From Lysobacter capsici (GTDB lineage: Bacteria > Pseudomonadota > Gammaproteobacteria > Xanthomonadales > Xanthomonadaceae): a DNA stretch of 64,000 nt. This document shows positions 26,598 through 34,799 of this stretch, piece after piece. The DNA lies in the NCBI RefSeq assembly GCF_018732085.1, contig NZ_CP076103.1, forward strand, positions 1,302,001 through 1,366,000, read 5' to 3'. Both the position numbers and the translations under genes were made by a program. The notes below the pieces were generated by a model that was not told the DNA's origin, searched no databases, and saw only the letters and a list, made by a program, of their open reading frames with translations. The first letter of the stretch is position 1. Every line of letters starts with the position of its first letter.

Positions 26598-27560
26598 TCA
26601 GTCGACGCGCACCAGCGCGTCGTCGTAGCGTTCGCCTTGCGCGGCGAACCAGCGTTGCGTGCTTTCCACCCCGGCCAGCGCGCGCAGCGTGCCGACGCGC
26701 TGTTGCCACAGCGACAGGCGCTGCGAAGCGGGCAGCGGCGCGGAAATCAGGGTGGCGTCGATCAGGCCCAGGCGCTGGTCGAGTTCGGAACTCATGACCG
26801 CCGCGGTCGCGCTGGCGACGCGGTCGTCGCGACTGGCGGCGATCAGCGCTTCCAGCTGCGCCGACTGCGCCTGCAGTTCGCCGATGCGTTGGGTGATGGC
26901 GTCGCTGTCGTTGCTGGCGGGCGCTTGCGGCGTCGGCGCGGCATCGTTCACGGCCAGACGCGTCGGCACTTGGCGTTCGCGGGTGTTTGGCGATGCTTCG
27001 CGCCGTGGCGTGGCGGTGCGCGGTGCGGGCTTGTTCGCGTCGTTCGATGGCTTCGGCGCGGTGACGATCGCACGATCCGTCGCACGGTCGATTGCGCGAT
27101 CGGCCGTGCGATCGGTGCGGCGGTCGCCGGTGTCGGCCAACTGGCCCGGGTCGGGCTGCGGTTGCGTCGAGGGCGACGGCGACGGCTGCGTGGGCACGCG
27201 ATCGGACGACGGGTGTTGGGTATGCGCGACCTGTTCCGCTTGCGTCGCCGGCGTCGTCGGATCGGCGCCGCGCTGGCTCAGCCACCACGCCAGCGGCAGC
27301 GCCGCGGCGAGCATCGCCGCCATCGCCCAACGACGGCGGTGCGGTACGTGGCGACGCGTGGCCGTCGTGCGGCCGGTCGCGGGCAATACGGGCGATGCGG
27401 TGTCGCCACCAGACGGCGCGGCGTTCGCCGCGGACGCCAGACGCGCGGCGACCTGCGCCCAGCCGTCGGCCGGCGGCGTTTCCGCCGGCAACTGCGCGAA
27501 CGCGCTCGGCCAGTCCTGCGGCGCGGCGCCGCGCGGGTCGGGAAGGTTTCGATCAGGCAT
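26598..27560 (-). CDS. Probable anti-sigma factor, single-pass membrane protein
   Basis: 320 residues. The N-terminal cytoplasmic part (DWPSAFAQLPAETPPADGWA and QVAARL) is followed by a basic stretch HRRRW and one membrane helix AMAAMLAAALPLAWWLSQRG (about 78-97). The periplasmic part has Ser/Pro/Gln low-complexity sequence, an Asp-Arg repeat (DRTADRAIDRATDRAI) and a C-terminal helical domain. The gene overlaps the 3' end of the sigma factor gene by eight bases. Cytoplasmic helix, one membrane segment and this coupling are the standard layout of an anti-sigma factor. No zinc-binding HxxxCxxC motif is present, so it belongs to the non-zinc type. The function is inferred from context. Confidence 0.65.
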   Translation of the reverse strand: MPDRNLPDPRGAAPQDWPSAFAQLPAETPPADGWAQVAARLASAANAAPSGGDTASPVLPATGRTTATRRHVPHRRRWAMAAMLAAALPLAWWLSQRGADPTTPATQAEQVAHTQHPSSDRVPTQPSPSPSTQPQPDPGQLADTGDRRTDRTADRAIDRATDRAIVTAPKPSNDANKPAPRTATPRREASPNTRERQVPTRLAVNDAAPTPQAPASNDSDAITQRIGELQAQSAQLEALIAASRDDRVASATAAVMSSELDQRLGLIDATLISAPLPASQRLSLWQQRVGTLRALAGVESTQRWFAAQGERYDDALVRVD

Positions 27561-28188
27561 GGGCCTGCTCCGGTTCCAGCAACAGGCGCAGGCGGCGCGA
27601 GCCGCGCGCGAGTTGCGATTTGGAGAAGCTCGGCGTGCGTTGCATCAACGTCGCGATCTCCTCATGGGTATAGCCCTCGGCGTGGTACAGCCACAGCACG
27701 CTGCGGGTCGGCGCCGGCAACTGGGCCAGGGCGCGGCCGAGCGCGGCGGCGTCGGCTGCCGCGGGTGGCGGCGGCAGGCGGTCGTCGGCCAGGTGTTCGT
27801 CGTTGGGTTCGATCGCATGCTCGTGGCGGCGCTGGCTGCGCAGCCGCATCAGCGCCTCGTTGACCGCGATCTGGCGCAACCAGCCCCAGAACGGCGTGCC
27901 GCTGCCGTCGCCGTGGCCGCGGAAGTCGCCGATCCGCGTGAGCACTTTCAACATGGTCTCCTGCAGCACGTCGGTGGCTTCCTCGCGATCGCCGGCGATC
28001 CGCATCGCCAGGGTGAACACCGGTCGTTCGAACCAGCGGTAGATCTGCTCGAACGCCGCGCCTTCGCCGCTGCGCGCGCGCGCCAGCAACGTCTCCGGGA
28101 CGTCGATGGCGAAGCTCGACACCGGCCGCTCCGGCGAGGGGGCGGGCAGGGGGCCGGGCGGAGGCGATGAGGTGAGTTCGGCTGGCAT
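27553..28188 (-). CDS. ECF-type RNA polymerase sigma factor
   Basis: 211 residues from the ATG at 28188; a TTG seven codons upstream is also in frame. Region 2 reads FEQIYRWFERPVFTLAMRIA, GDREEATDVLQETMLKVLT and FWGWLRQIAVNEALMRLRSQ, the core and -10 binding helices. Region 4 reads LAQLPAPTRSVLWLYHAEGY then THEEIATLMQRTPSFSKSQL, a helix-turn-helix for -35 recognition. The TPSFSKSQLARG form is typical of a Xanthomonadaceae sigma-24 group. The N-terminus is Pro-rich. Its genes downstream (anti-sigma and PDZ protein) suggest an envelope-stress regulon, with likely self-regulation. The inducing signal is unknown. Confidence 0.85.
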   Translation of the reverse strand: MPAELTSSPPPGPLPAPSPERPVSSFAIDVPETLLARARSGEGAAFEQIYRWFERPVFTLAMRIAGDREEATDVLQETMLKVLTRIGDFRGHGDGSGTPFWGWLRQIAVNEALMRLRSQRRHEHAIEPNDEHLADDRLPPPPAAADAAALGRALAQLPAPTRSVLWLYHAEGYTHEEIATLMQRTPSFSKSQLARGSRRLRLLLEPEQAHA

Positions 28189-28280
28189 TCCAGTACAAGG
28201 ATGCAGCAAGGGCGTGAAGGGTCGCAGACCCCCGCACGGCCTATACTGGCGGCCTCGGACGAGGCATGGAGGGGGAGTTC

Positions 28281-29234
28281 ATGGGAACGTTTCTGGCGAT
28301 GGTGGTGGTGTTTGCAGGCGTGATCCTGCTGTTCAAGACCGTGCGCATGGTGCCGCAGGGCTATCAGTGGACCGTCGAGCGCTTCGGCCGCTACACCCAC
28401 ACCATGGACCCGGGCCTGCATTTCCTGATGCCGGTGATCTACGGCGTCGGCCGCAAGATCAACATGATGGAGCAGGTGCTGGAAGTCCCCAGCCAGGACG
28501 TGATCACCAAGGACAACGCGGTGGTCAAGGTCGACGGCATCGTGTTCTTCCAGGTGCAGGACGCGGCCAAGGCGGCGTATGAGGTCGCCACTCTGGAAAT
28601 TGCGATCCTCAACTTGGTGATGACCAACATCCGCACCGCGATCGGTTCGATGGACCTGGACGAATCGCTGTCCAAGCGCGACGAGATCAACACCAAGGTG
28701 CTCAACGCGGTCGATCAGGCGACCCATCCGTGGGGCCTGAAGGTCAACCGCATCGAATTGAAGGACATCCAGCCGCCGCGCGATCTGGTCGATTCGATGG
28801 CGCGGCAGATGAAGGCCGAGCGCGAGAAGCGCGCCAACATCCTCGAAGCCGAGGGTTTCCGCCAGGCCGCGATCCTCAAGGCCGAGGGCGAGAAGCAGTC
28901 GGTGATCCTGGAAGCCGAAGGCGAGAAGGAAGCCGCGTTCCGCCAGGCCGAAGCGCGCGAGCGCCTGGCCCAGGCCGAAGCCAAGGCCACCGAGATGGTG
29001 TCCAACGCGATCTCGGCCGGCAACGTGCAGGCGATCAACTACTTCATCGCGCAGAAATACATCGAGGCGTTCAAGTCGCTGGCCGAAGCGCCGAACCAGA
29101 AGTTCGTGATGATGCCGATGGAATCGGCCGGCATCATCGGCTCGCTCGCCGGCATCGGCGAACTGGCCAAGGAAGCGCTCGAACGCCAGCCCAGCCGCGC
29201 GGCCGGCGCGCCGCCGTCGCGCAGCGGAGGCTGA
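28281..29234 (+). CDS. qmcA: SPFH/band-7 membrane protein QmcA
   Basis: 317 residues from the ATG at 28281, which has GGAGGGGGAG immediately upstream; an ATG 15 bases earlier lacks a site. One N-terminal helix (FLAMVVVFAGVILLF) is followed by the SPFH domain: RMVPQGYQWTVERFGRYTHT, LHFLMPVIYGVGRKINMMEQ, VPSQDVITKDNAVVKVDGIV. From about 180 to 250 a long coiled coil carries AEREKRANILEAEGFRQAA and the repeated ILKAEGEKQ/ILEAEGEKE units. QmcA and relatives form large ring assemblies at the inner membrane, facing the periplasm, and associate with FtsH or NfeD proteins. The NfeD-like gene begins four bases after its stop. Confidence 0.92.
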   Translation: MGTFLAMVVVFAGVILLFKTVRMVPQGYQWTVERFGRYTHTMDPGLHFLMPVIYGVGRKINMMEQVLEVPSQDVITKDNAVVKVDGIVFFQVQDAAKAAYEVATLEIAILNLVMTNIRTAIGSMDLDESLSKRDEINTKVLNAVDQATHPWGLKVNRIELKDIQPPRDLVDSMARQMKAEREKRANILEAEGFRQAAILKAEGEKQSVILEAEGEKEAAFRQAEARERLAQAEAKATEMVSNAISAGNVQAINYFIAQKYIEAFKSLAEAPNQKFVMMPMESAGIIGSLAGIGELAKEALERQPSRAAGAPPSRSGG

Positions 29235-29237
29235 GCC

Positions 29238-29678
29238 ATGGCCTGGACCTGGCAGACCGTAAGCTGGGCCGCGATCGCGATGCTGCTGTTCGCGGCCGAG
29301 GCGCTGGCGCCCGGCGCGTTCATGCTCTGGCTCGGCTTCGCCGCCGCGGCGGTGTTCGCGCTGGCGATGGTGTTCCCGGGCCTGACCGTGCTGGCGCAGG
29401 TCGCGGCCTTCATCGTGTTGAGCTTCGCCTCGATCCAGGTCTACCGCACCTGGTTCCGCGGCCGCGAGCGCCAGAGCGACCAGCCCTTGTTGAACCGCCG
29501 CGCCGAGCAGTTGATCGGCCGCGTGGTGGTGCTCGAACGCGGCATCGTCCAGGGCCGCGGCCGGGTCCAGATCGCCGATGCGTTCTGGGACGTGACCGGG
29601 CCGGAACTGGCCGCCGGCACCGCGGTGCGGGTGATCGGCACCGACGGCATGACCCTGCAGGTCGAACTGGCGGGCTGA
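29238..29678 (+). CDS. NfeD family protein (YbbJ-like)
   Basis: 146 residues. Membrane helices fill the first 75 residues (AMLLFAAEALAPGAFMLWLG, LAMVFPGLTVLAQVAAFIVL). The C-terminal OB-fold domain has NRRAEQLIGRVVVLERGIVQ, GRGRVQIADAFWDVTG, AAGTAVRVIGTDGMTLQVEL. This helix-plus-OB architecture and the position directly after qmcA are those of E. coli ybbJ, partner of qmcA. NfeD proteins interact with SPFH proteins in membrane quality control. The next gene begins three bases after the stop, so three genes may be co-transcribed. Confidence 0.88.
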   Translation: MAWTWQTVSWAAIAMLLFAAEALAPGAFMLWLGFAAAAVFALAMVFPGLTVLAQVAAFIVLSFASIQVYRTWFRGRERQSDQPLLNRRAEQLIGRVVVLERGIVQGRGRVQIADAFWDVTGPELAAGTAVRVIGTDGMTLQVELAG

Positions 29679-29681
29679 CCC

Positions 29682-30233
29682 ATGACGACCGTGCGCGCCG
29701 TGGCAACGAGCTTGCGCGCATCGGCGATGGTGTTCGCCATGCTGCTGGCCGCCGAGCCGGCCTCGGCCGGCGGACCGCAGCGCGGCGACGACTGGATCGG
29801 CAAGGTCGTGCCGCCGTTTCCGGACGGTTTCAAATCCAACACCGGCGGCTGCGTCGGCACCGGCCGCAGCGCCGAGCAGATCTGCGCGCGCAGCATCGGC
29901 ACGATCGACGACAACGAGGACCGCTCGCTGAAGTTCTACGCCGCCGAACTGGTCGGCCGGATCGGCAACGAGGCGCGCTGGAAGATCACCGACGTGGTCC
30001 CTTACCCGAAGCTGCTGCGCGGCGAGCGGGTGTCGATTTCTACCTGCATGATCGACGGCATCAGCGACCCGGGCGTGATCGCGATCATCGACACCCTGGT
30101 CGAGGGCGCGGCCGCGCGCGAGCGTTTCGACGCCTCGCGCTGGGCGGTGCGGCTGGACCGGCGCAAGGGCCGGTTCGTGGAGGTCAAGCCAACCGAAGTA
30201 AGCTGTTACAACGAAGGCGCCGAAGAAGAATAA
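29682..30233 (+). CDS. Hypothetical secreted protein in the qmcA operon
   Basis: 183 residues. The first 29 residues are a signal peptide (ASAMVFAMLLAAEPASAGG). The mature part reads DDWIGKVVPPFPDGFKSNTG, CVGTGRSAEQICARSIGTID and so on, with four cysteines (CVGTG, ICARS, STCMIDG, VSCYNEG) that could make two disulfides. KVVPPFPDGF is unusual and could aid searches. I do not recognise a family. It lies three bases after the NfeD-like stop, so it is probably translated from the same message, but it may be lineage-specific. A repeat array follows directly. Confidence 0.6.
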   Translation: MTTVRAVATSLRASAMVFAMLLAAEPASAGGPQRGDDWIGKVVPPFPDGFKSNTGGCVGTGRSAEQICARSIGTIDDNEDRSLKFYAAELVGRIGNEARWKITDVVPYPKLLRGERVSISTCMIDGISDPGVIAIIDTLVEGAAARERFDASRWAVRLDRRKGRFVEVKPTEVSCYNEGAEEE

Positions 30234-30284
30234 AGTCGGCCACGCCATCGCGCCCGCCGCGCAAGTCCGAAGCCCCGCCGCCCC

Positions 30285-30895
30285 GGCAGATCTTCTGTGG
30301 GAGGAGCTTCAGCCCCGACGCTTTTCTTTCAGCACAGCAAAAGCCTCCAAGACAGCGCCGCGATCCGAACGAAAAGCGTCGGGGCTGAAGCACCTCCCAC
30401 AAAAGACCTCGTGGCCTGAGATGCGCTCGCCGCCTCAGCCAAGACGCTGAACACGAATCAAGGTCGGCCGCGTCACAGCGCCAACCACACCGACCACGTA
30501 AAGCCCGAAGTCCCGCTGTCCTGGCCGACCTTTTGTGGGAGGGAGCTTCAGCACCGCCGCTTTTCTTTCAGCACGGCAAAAGCCTCCAAGACAGCGCCGC
30601 GATCCGAGCGAAAAGCACCGGGCTGAAGCTGACTCCCACAAAAGACCTCGTGGCCTGAGATGCGCTCACCGCCTCAGCCAAGGCGCTGAACACGAATCAA
30701 GGTCGGCCACGTCATGGCGCCAACCGCACCGACCGCGCAAAGCCCGAAGTCCCGCTGTCCTGGCCGACCTTTTGTGGGAGGGAGCTTCAGCCCCGACGCT
30801 TTTCTTTCAGCACAGCAAAAGCCTCCAAGACAGCGCCGCGATCCGAGCGAAAAGCACCGGGGCTAAAGCCCCTCCCACAAAAGACTTCGTGCCTT
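30285..30895. repeat. Three tandem ~240-base units with paired GGGGCTTCAGCCCC-type hairpins
   Basis: The unit begins AAGGTCGGCC at 30463 and 30702 (239-base period), with a more diverged copy from 30235. Each has TTTTGTGGGAGGGAGCTTCA at its left, AGCAAAAGCCTCCAAGACAG in the middle, and an inverted partner ending CTCCCACAAAAGAC at its right. Thus every unit is itself a long inverted repeat. The whole 30.24-31.0 kb gap is made of this array and holds no gene. It lies directly upstream of gcvT. Confidence 0.88.
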
Positions 30896-31019
30896 CGCGC
30901 GCTGCAACAACAGTGAGCAGCGCCACCATTCGCCCGCGTACCGAACCCCGGGTAAATACGCACCCCGCGCGCTTCTGGAATAATCACCGGCTCAAACCCC
31001 CACGAGCAGGCAGCGCCCC

Positions 31020-32156
31020 ATGAGCCAGAAGACCATCCTCAACGACGCCCACCGCGCACTCGGCGCCAAGATGGTGGATTTCGGCGGCTGGGACATGCCG
31101 ATCAACTACGGCTCGCAGATCGAAGAGCACCATCAGGTGCGCCGCGACGCCGGCATGTTCGACGTCAGCCACATGACCGTGGTCGACCTGCGCGGCGCGC
31201 GCGTGCGCGAGTTCCTGCGCCATCTGGTCGCCAACTCGGTCGACAAGCTGCAAAAGTCGGGCAAGGCGCTGTACACCTGCATGCTCAATCCGCAGGGCGG
31301 CGTGATCGACGACCTGATCGTCTACTTCCTCGACGAAAGCTATTTCCGTCTGGTGGTCAACGCGGCCACCCGCGAAAAGGACCTGGCCTGGATCGGCGAG
31401 CAGGCCAAGGCGTTCGACGTGTCGGTGAGCGAGCGCCCGGAGCTGGCGATGATCGCGGTGCAGGGCCCGAACGCGCGCGACAAGGTGATCGGCCTGCTGC
31501 GCGAGGACGATCGCGCGCGGATCGGCAAGCTCGGCAAGTTCGTCGCCGGCGATGCACAGACGACCGACGGCATCGCGCTGTTCATCGCCCGCACCGGTTA
31601 CACCGGCGAAGACGGTTTCGAAGTGGTGGTGCCCGAAGACCGCGCGGTCGCGCTGTGGGACGCGCTGCTCGCCGCGGGCGTCAAGCCGGCCGGCCTGGGC
31701 GCGCGCGACACCTTGCGCCTGGAAGCGGGCATGAATCTGTACGGCCAGGACATGGACGACACCGTCTCGCCGTATGAAGCCGCGCTGGCCTGGACCATCG
31801 CGCTCGACAGCGGCGCCGACGGCGCGCCGCGCGACTTCATCGGCCGCGGCCCGCTGGAACAACTCAAGGCCACCGGCGCCGCGCGCCAGATGATCGCGCT
31901 GGTGATGGACGACAAGGGCGTGCTGCGTCACGGCCAGAAGGTGCTGACCGCGCACGGCGACGGCGAGATCCTGTCGGGCACGTTCTCGCCCACGCTGAAC
32001 AAGTCGATCGCGTTCGCGCGGGTGCCGGCCGGCGAGATCGCGCTGGGCGCCGGCGGCAACGTGCGGGTCGACATCCGCGGCAAGGAAGTGCCGGTGCGGG
32101 TGGTCAAGTTCCCGTTCGTGCGCGACGGCCAGGCGCAGGACGGCGTACTCGTCTGA
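31020..32156 (+). CDS. gcvT: Aminomethyltransferase, glycine cleavage T protein
   Basis: 378 residues, close to the 364 of E. coli GcvT. Family motifs: MVDFGGWDMPINYGSQIEEH, DAGMFDVSHMTVVDLRG, CMLNPQGGVIDDLIVYFLDE, ARTGYTGEDGFEVVVPED and ARDTLRLEAGMNLYGQDMDD (substrate and folate site), then SGTFSPTLNKSIAFARVP near the end. It transfers the aminomethyl carbon from the lipoyl H protein to tetrahydrofolate, releasing ammonia. The repeat array ends about 120 bases upstream, leaving little room for regulation, and I see no glycine riboswitch there. The isomerase-like gene starts ten bases after the stop. gcvP is not in the window. Confidence 0.96.
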   Translation: MSQKTILNDAHRALGAKMVDFGGWDMPINYGSQIEEHHQVRRDAGMFDVSHMTVVDLRGARVREFLRHLVANSVDKLQKSGKALYTCMLNPQGGVIDDLIVYFLDESYFRLVVNAATREKDLAWIGEQAKAFDVSVSERPELAMIAVQGPNARDKVIGLLREDDRARIGKLGKFVAGDAQTTDGIALFIARTGYTGEDGFEVVVPEDRAVALWDALLAAGVKPAGLGARDTLRLEAGMNLYGQDMDDTVSPYEAALAWTIALDSGADGAPRDFIGRGPLEQLKATGAARQMIALVMDDKGVLRHGQKVLTAHGDGEILSGTFSPTLNKSIAFARVPAGEIALGAGGNVRVDIRGKEVPVRVVKFPFVRDGQAQDGVLV

Positions 32157-32166
32157 GGCCGCCCGC

Positions 32167-32790
32167 ATGCCCCGCATCGACTACTACTTCAGCCTGATCT
32201 CGCCCTACGCCTACCTCGGTCACGCGCCGCTGCTCGCGGCCGCGCGCGAGACCGGCGCGACCTTGGTCTACAAGCCGGTGCGGATCTTCGAATTGTTCCA
32301 GGCCAACGGCGGCCTGCCGCTGGGCCAGCGCGCGCCGGCGCGCCAGCGCTACCGCCTGATCGAGTTGCAGCGCGCGCGCCAGCAACGCGGCGTGCCGCTG
32401 AACCTGGCGCCGAAGTTCTTCCCGGTCGATCCGGGCCTGGCCGACCGCTGCGCGATCGCGCTCGACCGGCACGGGCGCGATCCGTCCGCTTATATGGACG
32501 CGGCGTTCCGCGCGATCTGGGCGCACGACCGCGACCTCGCCGACCGCGACACCGTCGCCGGCCTGTTGCGCGATGCCGGTCACGATGCCGATGCGACGCT
32601 CGCCACCGCCGACACCGACGAGGTCGCCGCGGTCTATCGCGGCAACACCCGCGCCGCGATCGCCGCCGACCTGCCGGGCCTGCCCGGCTACGTGCTCGAC
32701 GGCGAACCGTTCTGGGGCCAGGACCGGGTCGAAGCGCTGCGCGAGGCGCTGCTCACCGGCCGCGAACCGTTCACGGCCGATGCCGGTTGA
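32167..32790 (+). CDS. 2-hydroxychromene-2-carboxylate isomerase-like (kappa-GST/DsbA fold)
   Basis: 207 residues. The start RIDYYFSLISPYAYLGHAPL is the family's signature, with Ser in place of the DsbA cysteine as glutathione-activating residue. GATLVYKPVRIFELFQANGG, LNLAPKFFPVDPGLADRCAI and the C-terminal GLPGYVLDGEPFWGQDRVEA are typical of HCCA isomerases, where the last motif holds the cis-Pro and substrate loop. Known members isomerise an intermediate of naphthalene breakdown using glutathione, but most chromosomal members have no known substrate. It sits between gcvT and gcvH on the same strand with no link to aromatic degradation here; a general glutathione-dependent role is more likely. 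Confidence 0.82.
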   Translation: MPRIDYYFSLISPYAYLGHAPLLAAARETGATLVYKPVRIFELFQANGGLPLGQRAPARQRYRLIELQRARQQRGVPLNLAPKFFPVDPGLADRCAIALDRHGRDPSAYMDAAFRAIWAHDRDLADRDTVAGLLRDAGHDADATLATADTDEVAAVYRGNTRAAIAADLPGLPGYVLDGEPFWGQDRVEALREALLTGREPFTADAG

Positions 32791-33003
32791 ACGTTTCGCT
32801 GTCGCTGTCGGACCCGCCGCGGCGCGACGTAAACTTCCGCTCCGACGCAGCCTTGCGCCGCGTACCTGCGGTCGTTCCTCAAATCCGGCAACCCGATTCG
32901 CGCTTTGTGATCCCCGCTTTTGCGTTTACCCCTCCCACGGCGGCCCGGCATCGTTAAACTACGCGCCATTACCCGCCGCTCCCCGCAACGTTCGAGGCCA
33001 GCC

Positions 33004-33399
33004 ATGAGTGAAATTCCCGGCGATCTGAAGTTCATGAAATCCCACGAGTGGGCCCGCGTCGAAGGCGACGGCAAAGTCACCGTCGGCATCTCCGACCACG
33101 CCCAGGGCCTGCTCGGCGACCTGGTCTACGTCGAACTGCCCAACGTCGGCGACCGCGTCGAAGCGGGCAACGCCAGCGCCGTGGTCGAGTCGGTCAAGGC
33201 CGCCTCCGACGTCTACGCGCCGGTCTCCGGCACCGTGACCGCGGTCAATGCCGCGCTGGCGGACAAGCCGGAAACGATCAACGAAGACGCCTACGGCGAA
33301 GGCTGGATCTACACCGTCGAGATCGACGAACCCGACCAGCTCAACGAACTGCTCGCGCCCGACGACTACGCCGAGCTGCTCGAAGAAGACGACCACTGA
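33004..33399 (+). CDS. gcvH: Glycine cleavage H protein
   Basis: 131 residues from the ATG at 33004 (AGGCCAGCC upstream). KFMKSHEWARVEGDGKVTVG, YVELPNVGDRVEAGNASAV and VESVKAASDVYAPVSGTVTA are textbook GcvH, with Lys65 in ESVKAAS as the lipoyl attachment site. ADKPETINEDAYGEGWIYTV and the acidic C-terminus complete it. The H protein carries the aminomethyl group from GcvP to GcvT and electrons to the L protein. It is separated from gcvT by the isomerase-like gene and 213 bases, so it may have its own promoter (no clear box seen). It also takes part in lipoate transfer in some bacteria. Confidence 0.96.
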   Translation: MSEIPGDLKFMKSHEWARVEGDGKVTVGISDHAQGLLGDLVYVELPNVGDRVEAGNASAVVESVKAASDVYAPVSGTVTAVNAALADKPETINEDAYGEGWIYTVEIDEPDQLNELLAPDDYAELLEEDDH

Positions 33400-33479
33400 T
33401 CCACCCGCCGCGGCCGGCAACGGCCACGGCCCACGGGGAGCGCAGGACCGGCCCGCGATCGCGGCGCCCGGGACTCGCT

Positions 33480-34760
33480 CCCCGTTTCGTTTGCGGCGAT
33501 GCGGCGCGCGGACGAGGCCGGCGCGGTCCCGGTCGCGCCGGCGCCGGTCGGCGCGCGGCTCGATCGCGAAGTGCGAATCCGAAGTGGCATCGCCGCGCGC
33601 CGACGCCCTGGTCGCGATGAGCGGTCGAGGGGTGCGACGGTTCGCCGACGCGCGCGGCGGGCGGCGCTCGAGGCGGCGCTCGCGATGCGCCGGCGGCATT
33701 GGGTTTCGATCGTTTCGAACCGGACGCGATCGGGCCTCGCGCCGCGCGCCGATTCGGCGCGACACCCGCGAAGCGCATCGTTCATGCCTTCGACAGCGCG
33801 TGCGCATTCGCGCGAATCGCGAAAAACTCCGGCAATTTTCATTGCGATGGTTCTGGCCTGAGGTCGTCGCCGCAGGATCGCCGCCGGCTTGCGCGCGATG
33901 GCTTCGTGTGTGCCGCGAACTCCTGAGGCGTGCCGGGACGATGCGATCGGCGCGATCGCGAAGACGTCGATCCGGCCGCACGCGATGGCCGCCTGCAGAC
34001 GTGCAGGTCGGGTGAAGAGGCGACGCGATGCAGCGAGCCGCCGCGCCGCGTCGCCGCCGCGCGATTTATCGCCGCGCCACTTTCGCGTGGCGCTTGCTCC
34101 GATGCGAAGTCTGTCGGAGTGACGGCGCGGCATGACCACGCGAGCGTGCGGCGCGGTTCGCGGCGACGCGCAGCGGCGAGCGCGCGTCGCCTTTGTCCGC
34201 CCGCGCCGGAGTTTTCGCCGACCCGTAAAACGTTTCCAGCGCGCGCTCGGTCGAGTGCGAACACGATGTGCGCAGGAGGCATGCGTCGGCATTCGCGACC
34301 GACGAACGGTCGTGTCGTCGGCGCCGCGAGCGCTCGCGTGTCGCCGCGTCGCGGTCGCCGTGTTCGCTCGCCTTCGCCGCTTCGGCGAACGGCGCGTTCG
34401 CCCGCATCGACGACCGCCGCGACGGTCGCGCGCGCCGCTCGCGGCCGAAAAAAGTTCGCGCACTTTCGCGCAATCGGGCTTGTGCGACGCGAAATCCGCG
34501 GCCGTCGCGGACCGGAATTTTTTCTTCCGGTACAGGCGGTCGGAATCGTTCGCGACGCGCGTCGCGCGCGATGCGCGCGCATGCAAAAACCAACGACGAA
34601 AAATCGCGAGCGCGCTGAAAGCCGCGCCACGCTTGGGTTTCAGCGACATCGAACGAAACGCGTGTCGAACGCGTCGATGCGCGCGCGCGTTTTTCGAACG
34701 CGCGCGCGGCGGCGTCGGCGCGGCGTTCCGGGCGAGCGGCCGGAAAAAAAAATAGGCCGG
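33480..34760. other. Gene-free stretch of unusual, CG-dinucleotide-rich composition
   Basis: About 1.3 kb dominated by CGCG, GCGA and TCGC words on both strands, with few TA steps. As a result long open frames appear on both strands in several frames at once, one of 593 codons, yet all translate to Arg/Ala/Ser-rich sequence with no domain, signal or ribosome site. I judge none to be a gene. The stretch begins right after gcvH and ends at the promoter of the histone-like gene. It does not look like the short repeats found elsewhere. Its role, if any, is unknown. Confidence 0.6.
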
Positions 34761-34764
34761 GTTG

Positions 34765-34793
34765 TTGACAGTCATAAAAAGCGTGATTAGGTT
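34765..34793 (+). promoter_or_regulatory. Strong sigma-70 promoter upstream of the histone-like gene
   Basis: TTGACA (34765-34770), a 17-base spacer, and TAGGTT (34788-34793). The -35 is perfect and the spacing optimal. It fires toward the histone-like gene, whose ATG is about 450 bases away, implying a long leader. An A/T-rich tract (GGAAAAAAAAATAGG) just upstream may serve as an UP element. Confidence 0.75.
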
Positions 34794-34799
34794 TCGCCC

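Noticed and set aside
30895..31020. Glycine riboswitch upstream of gcvT
   Set aside because: Searched for because of the gene, but the 120 bases between repeat array and start show no conserved riboswitch core.
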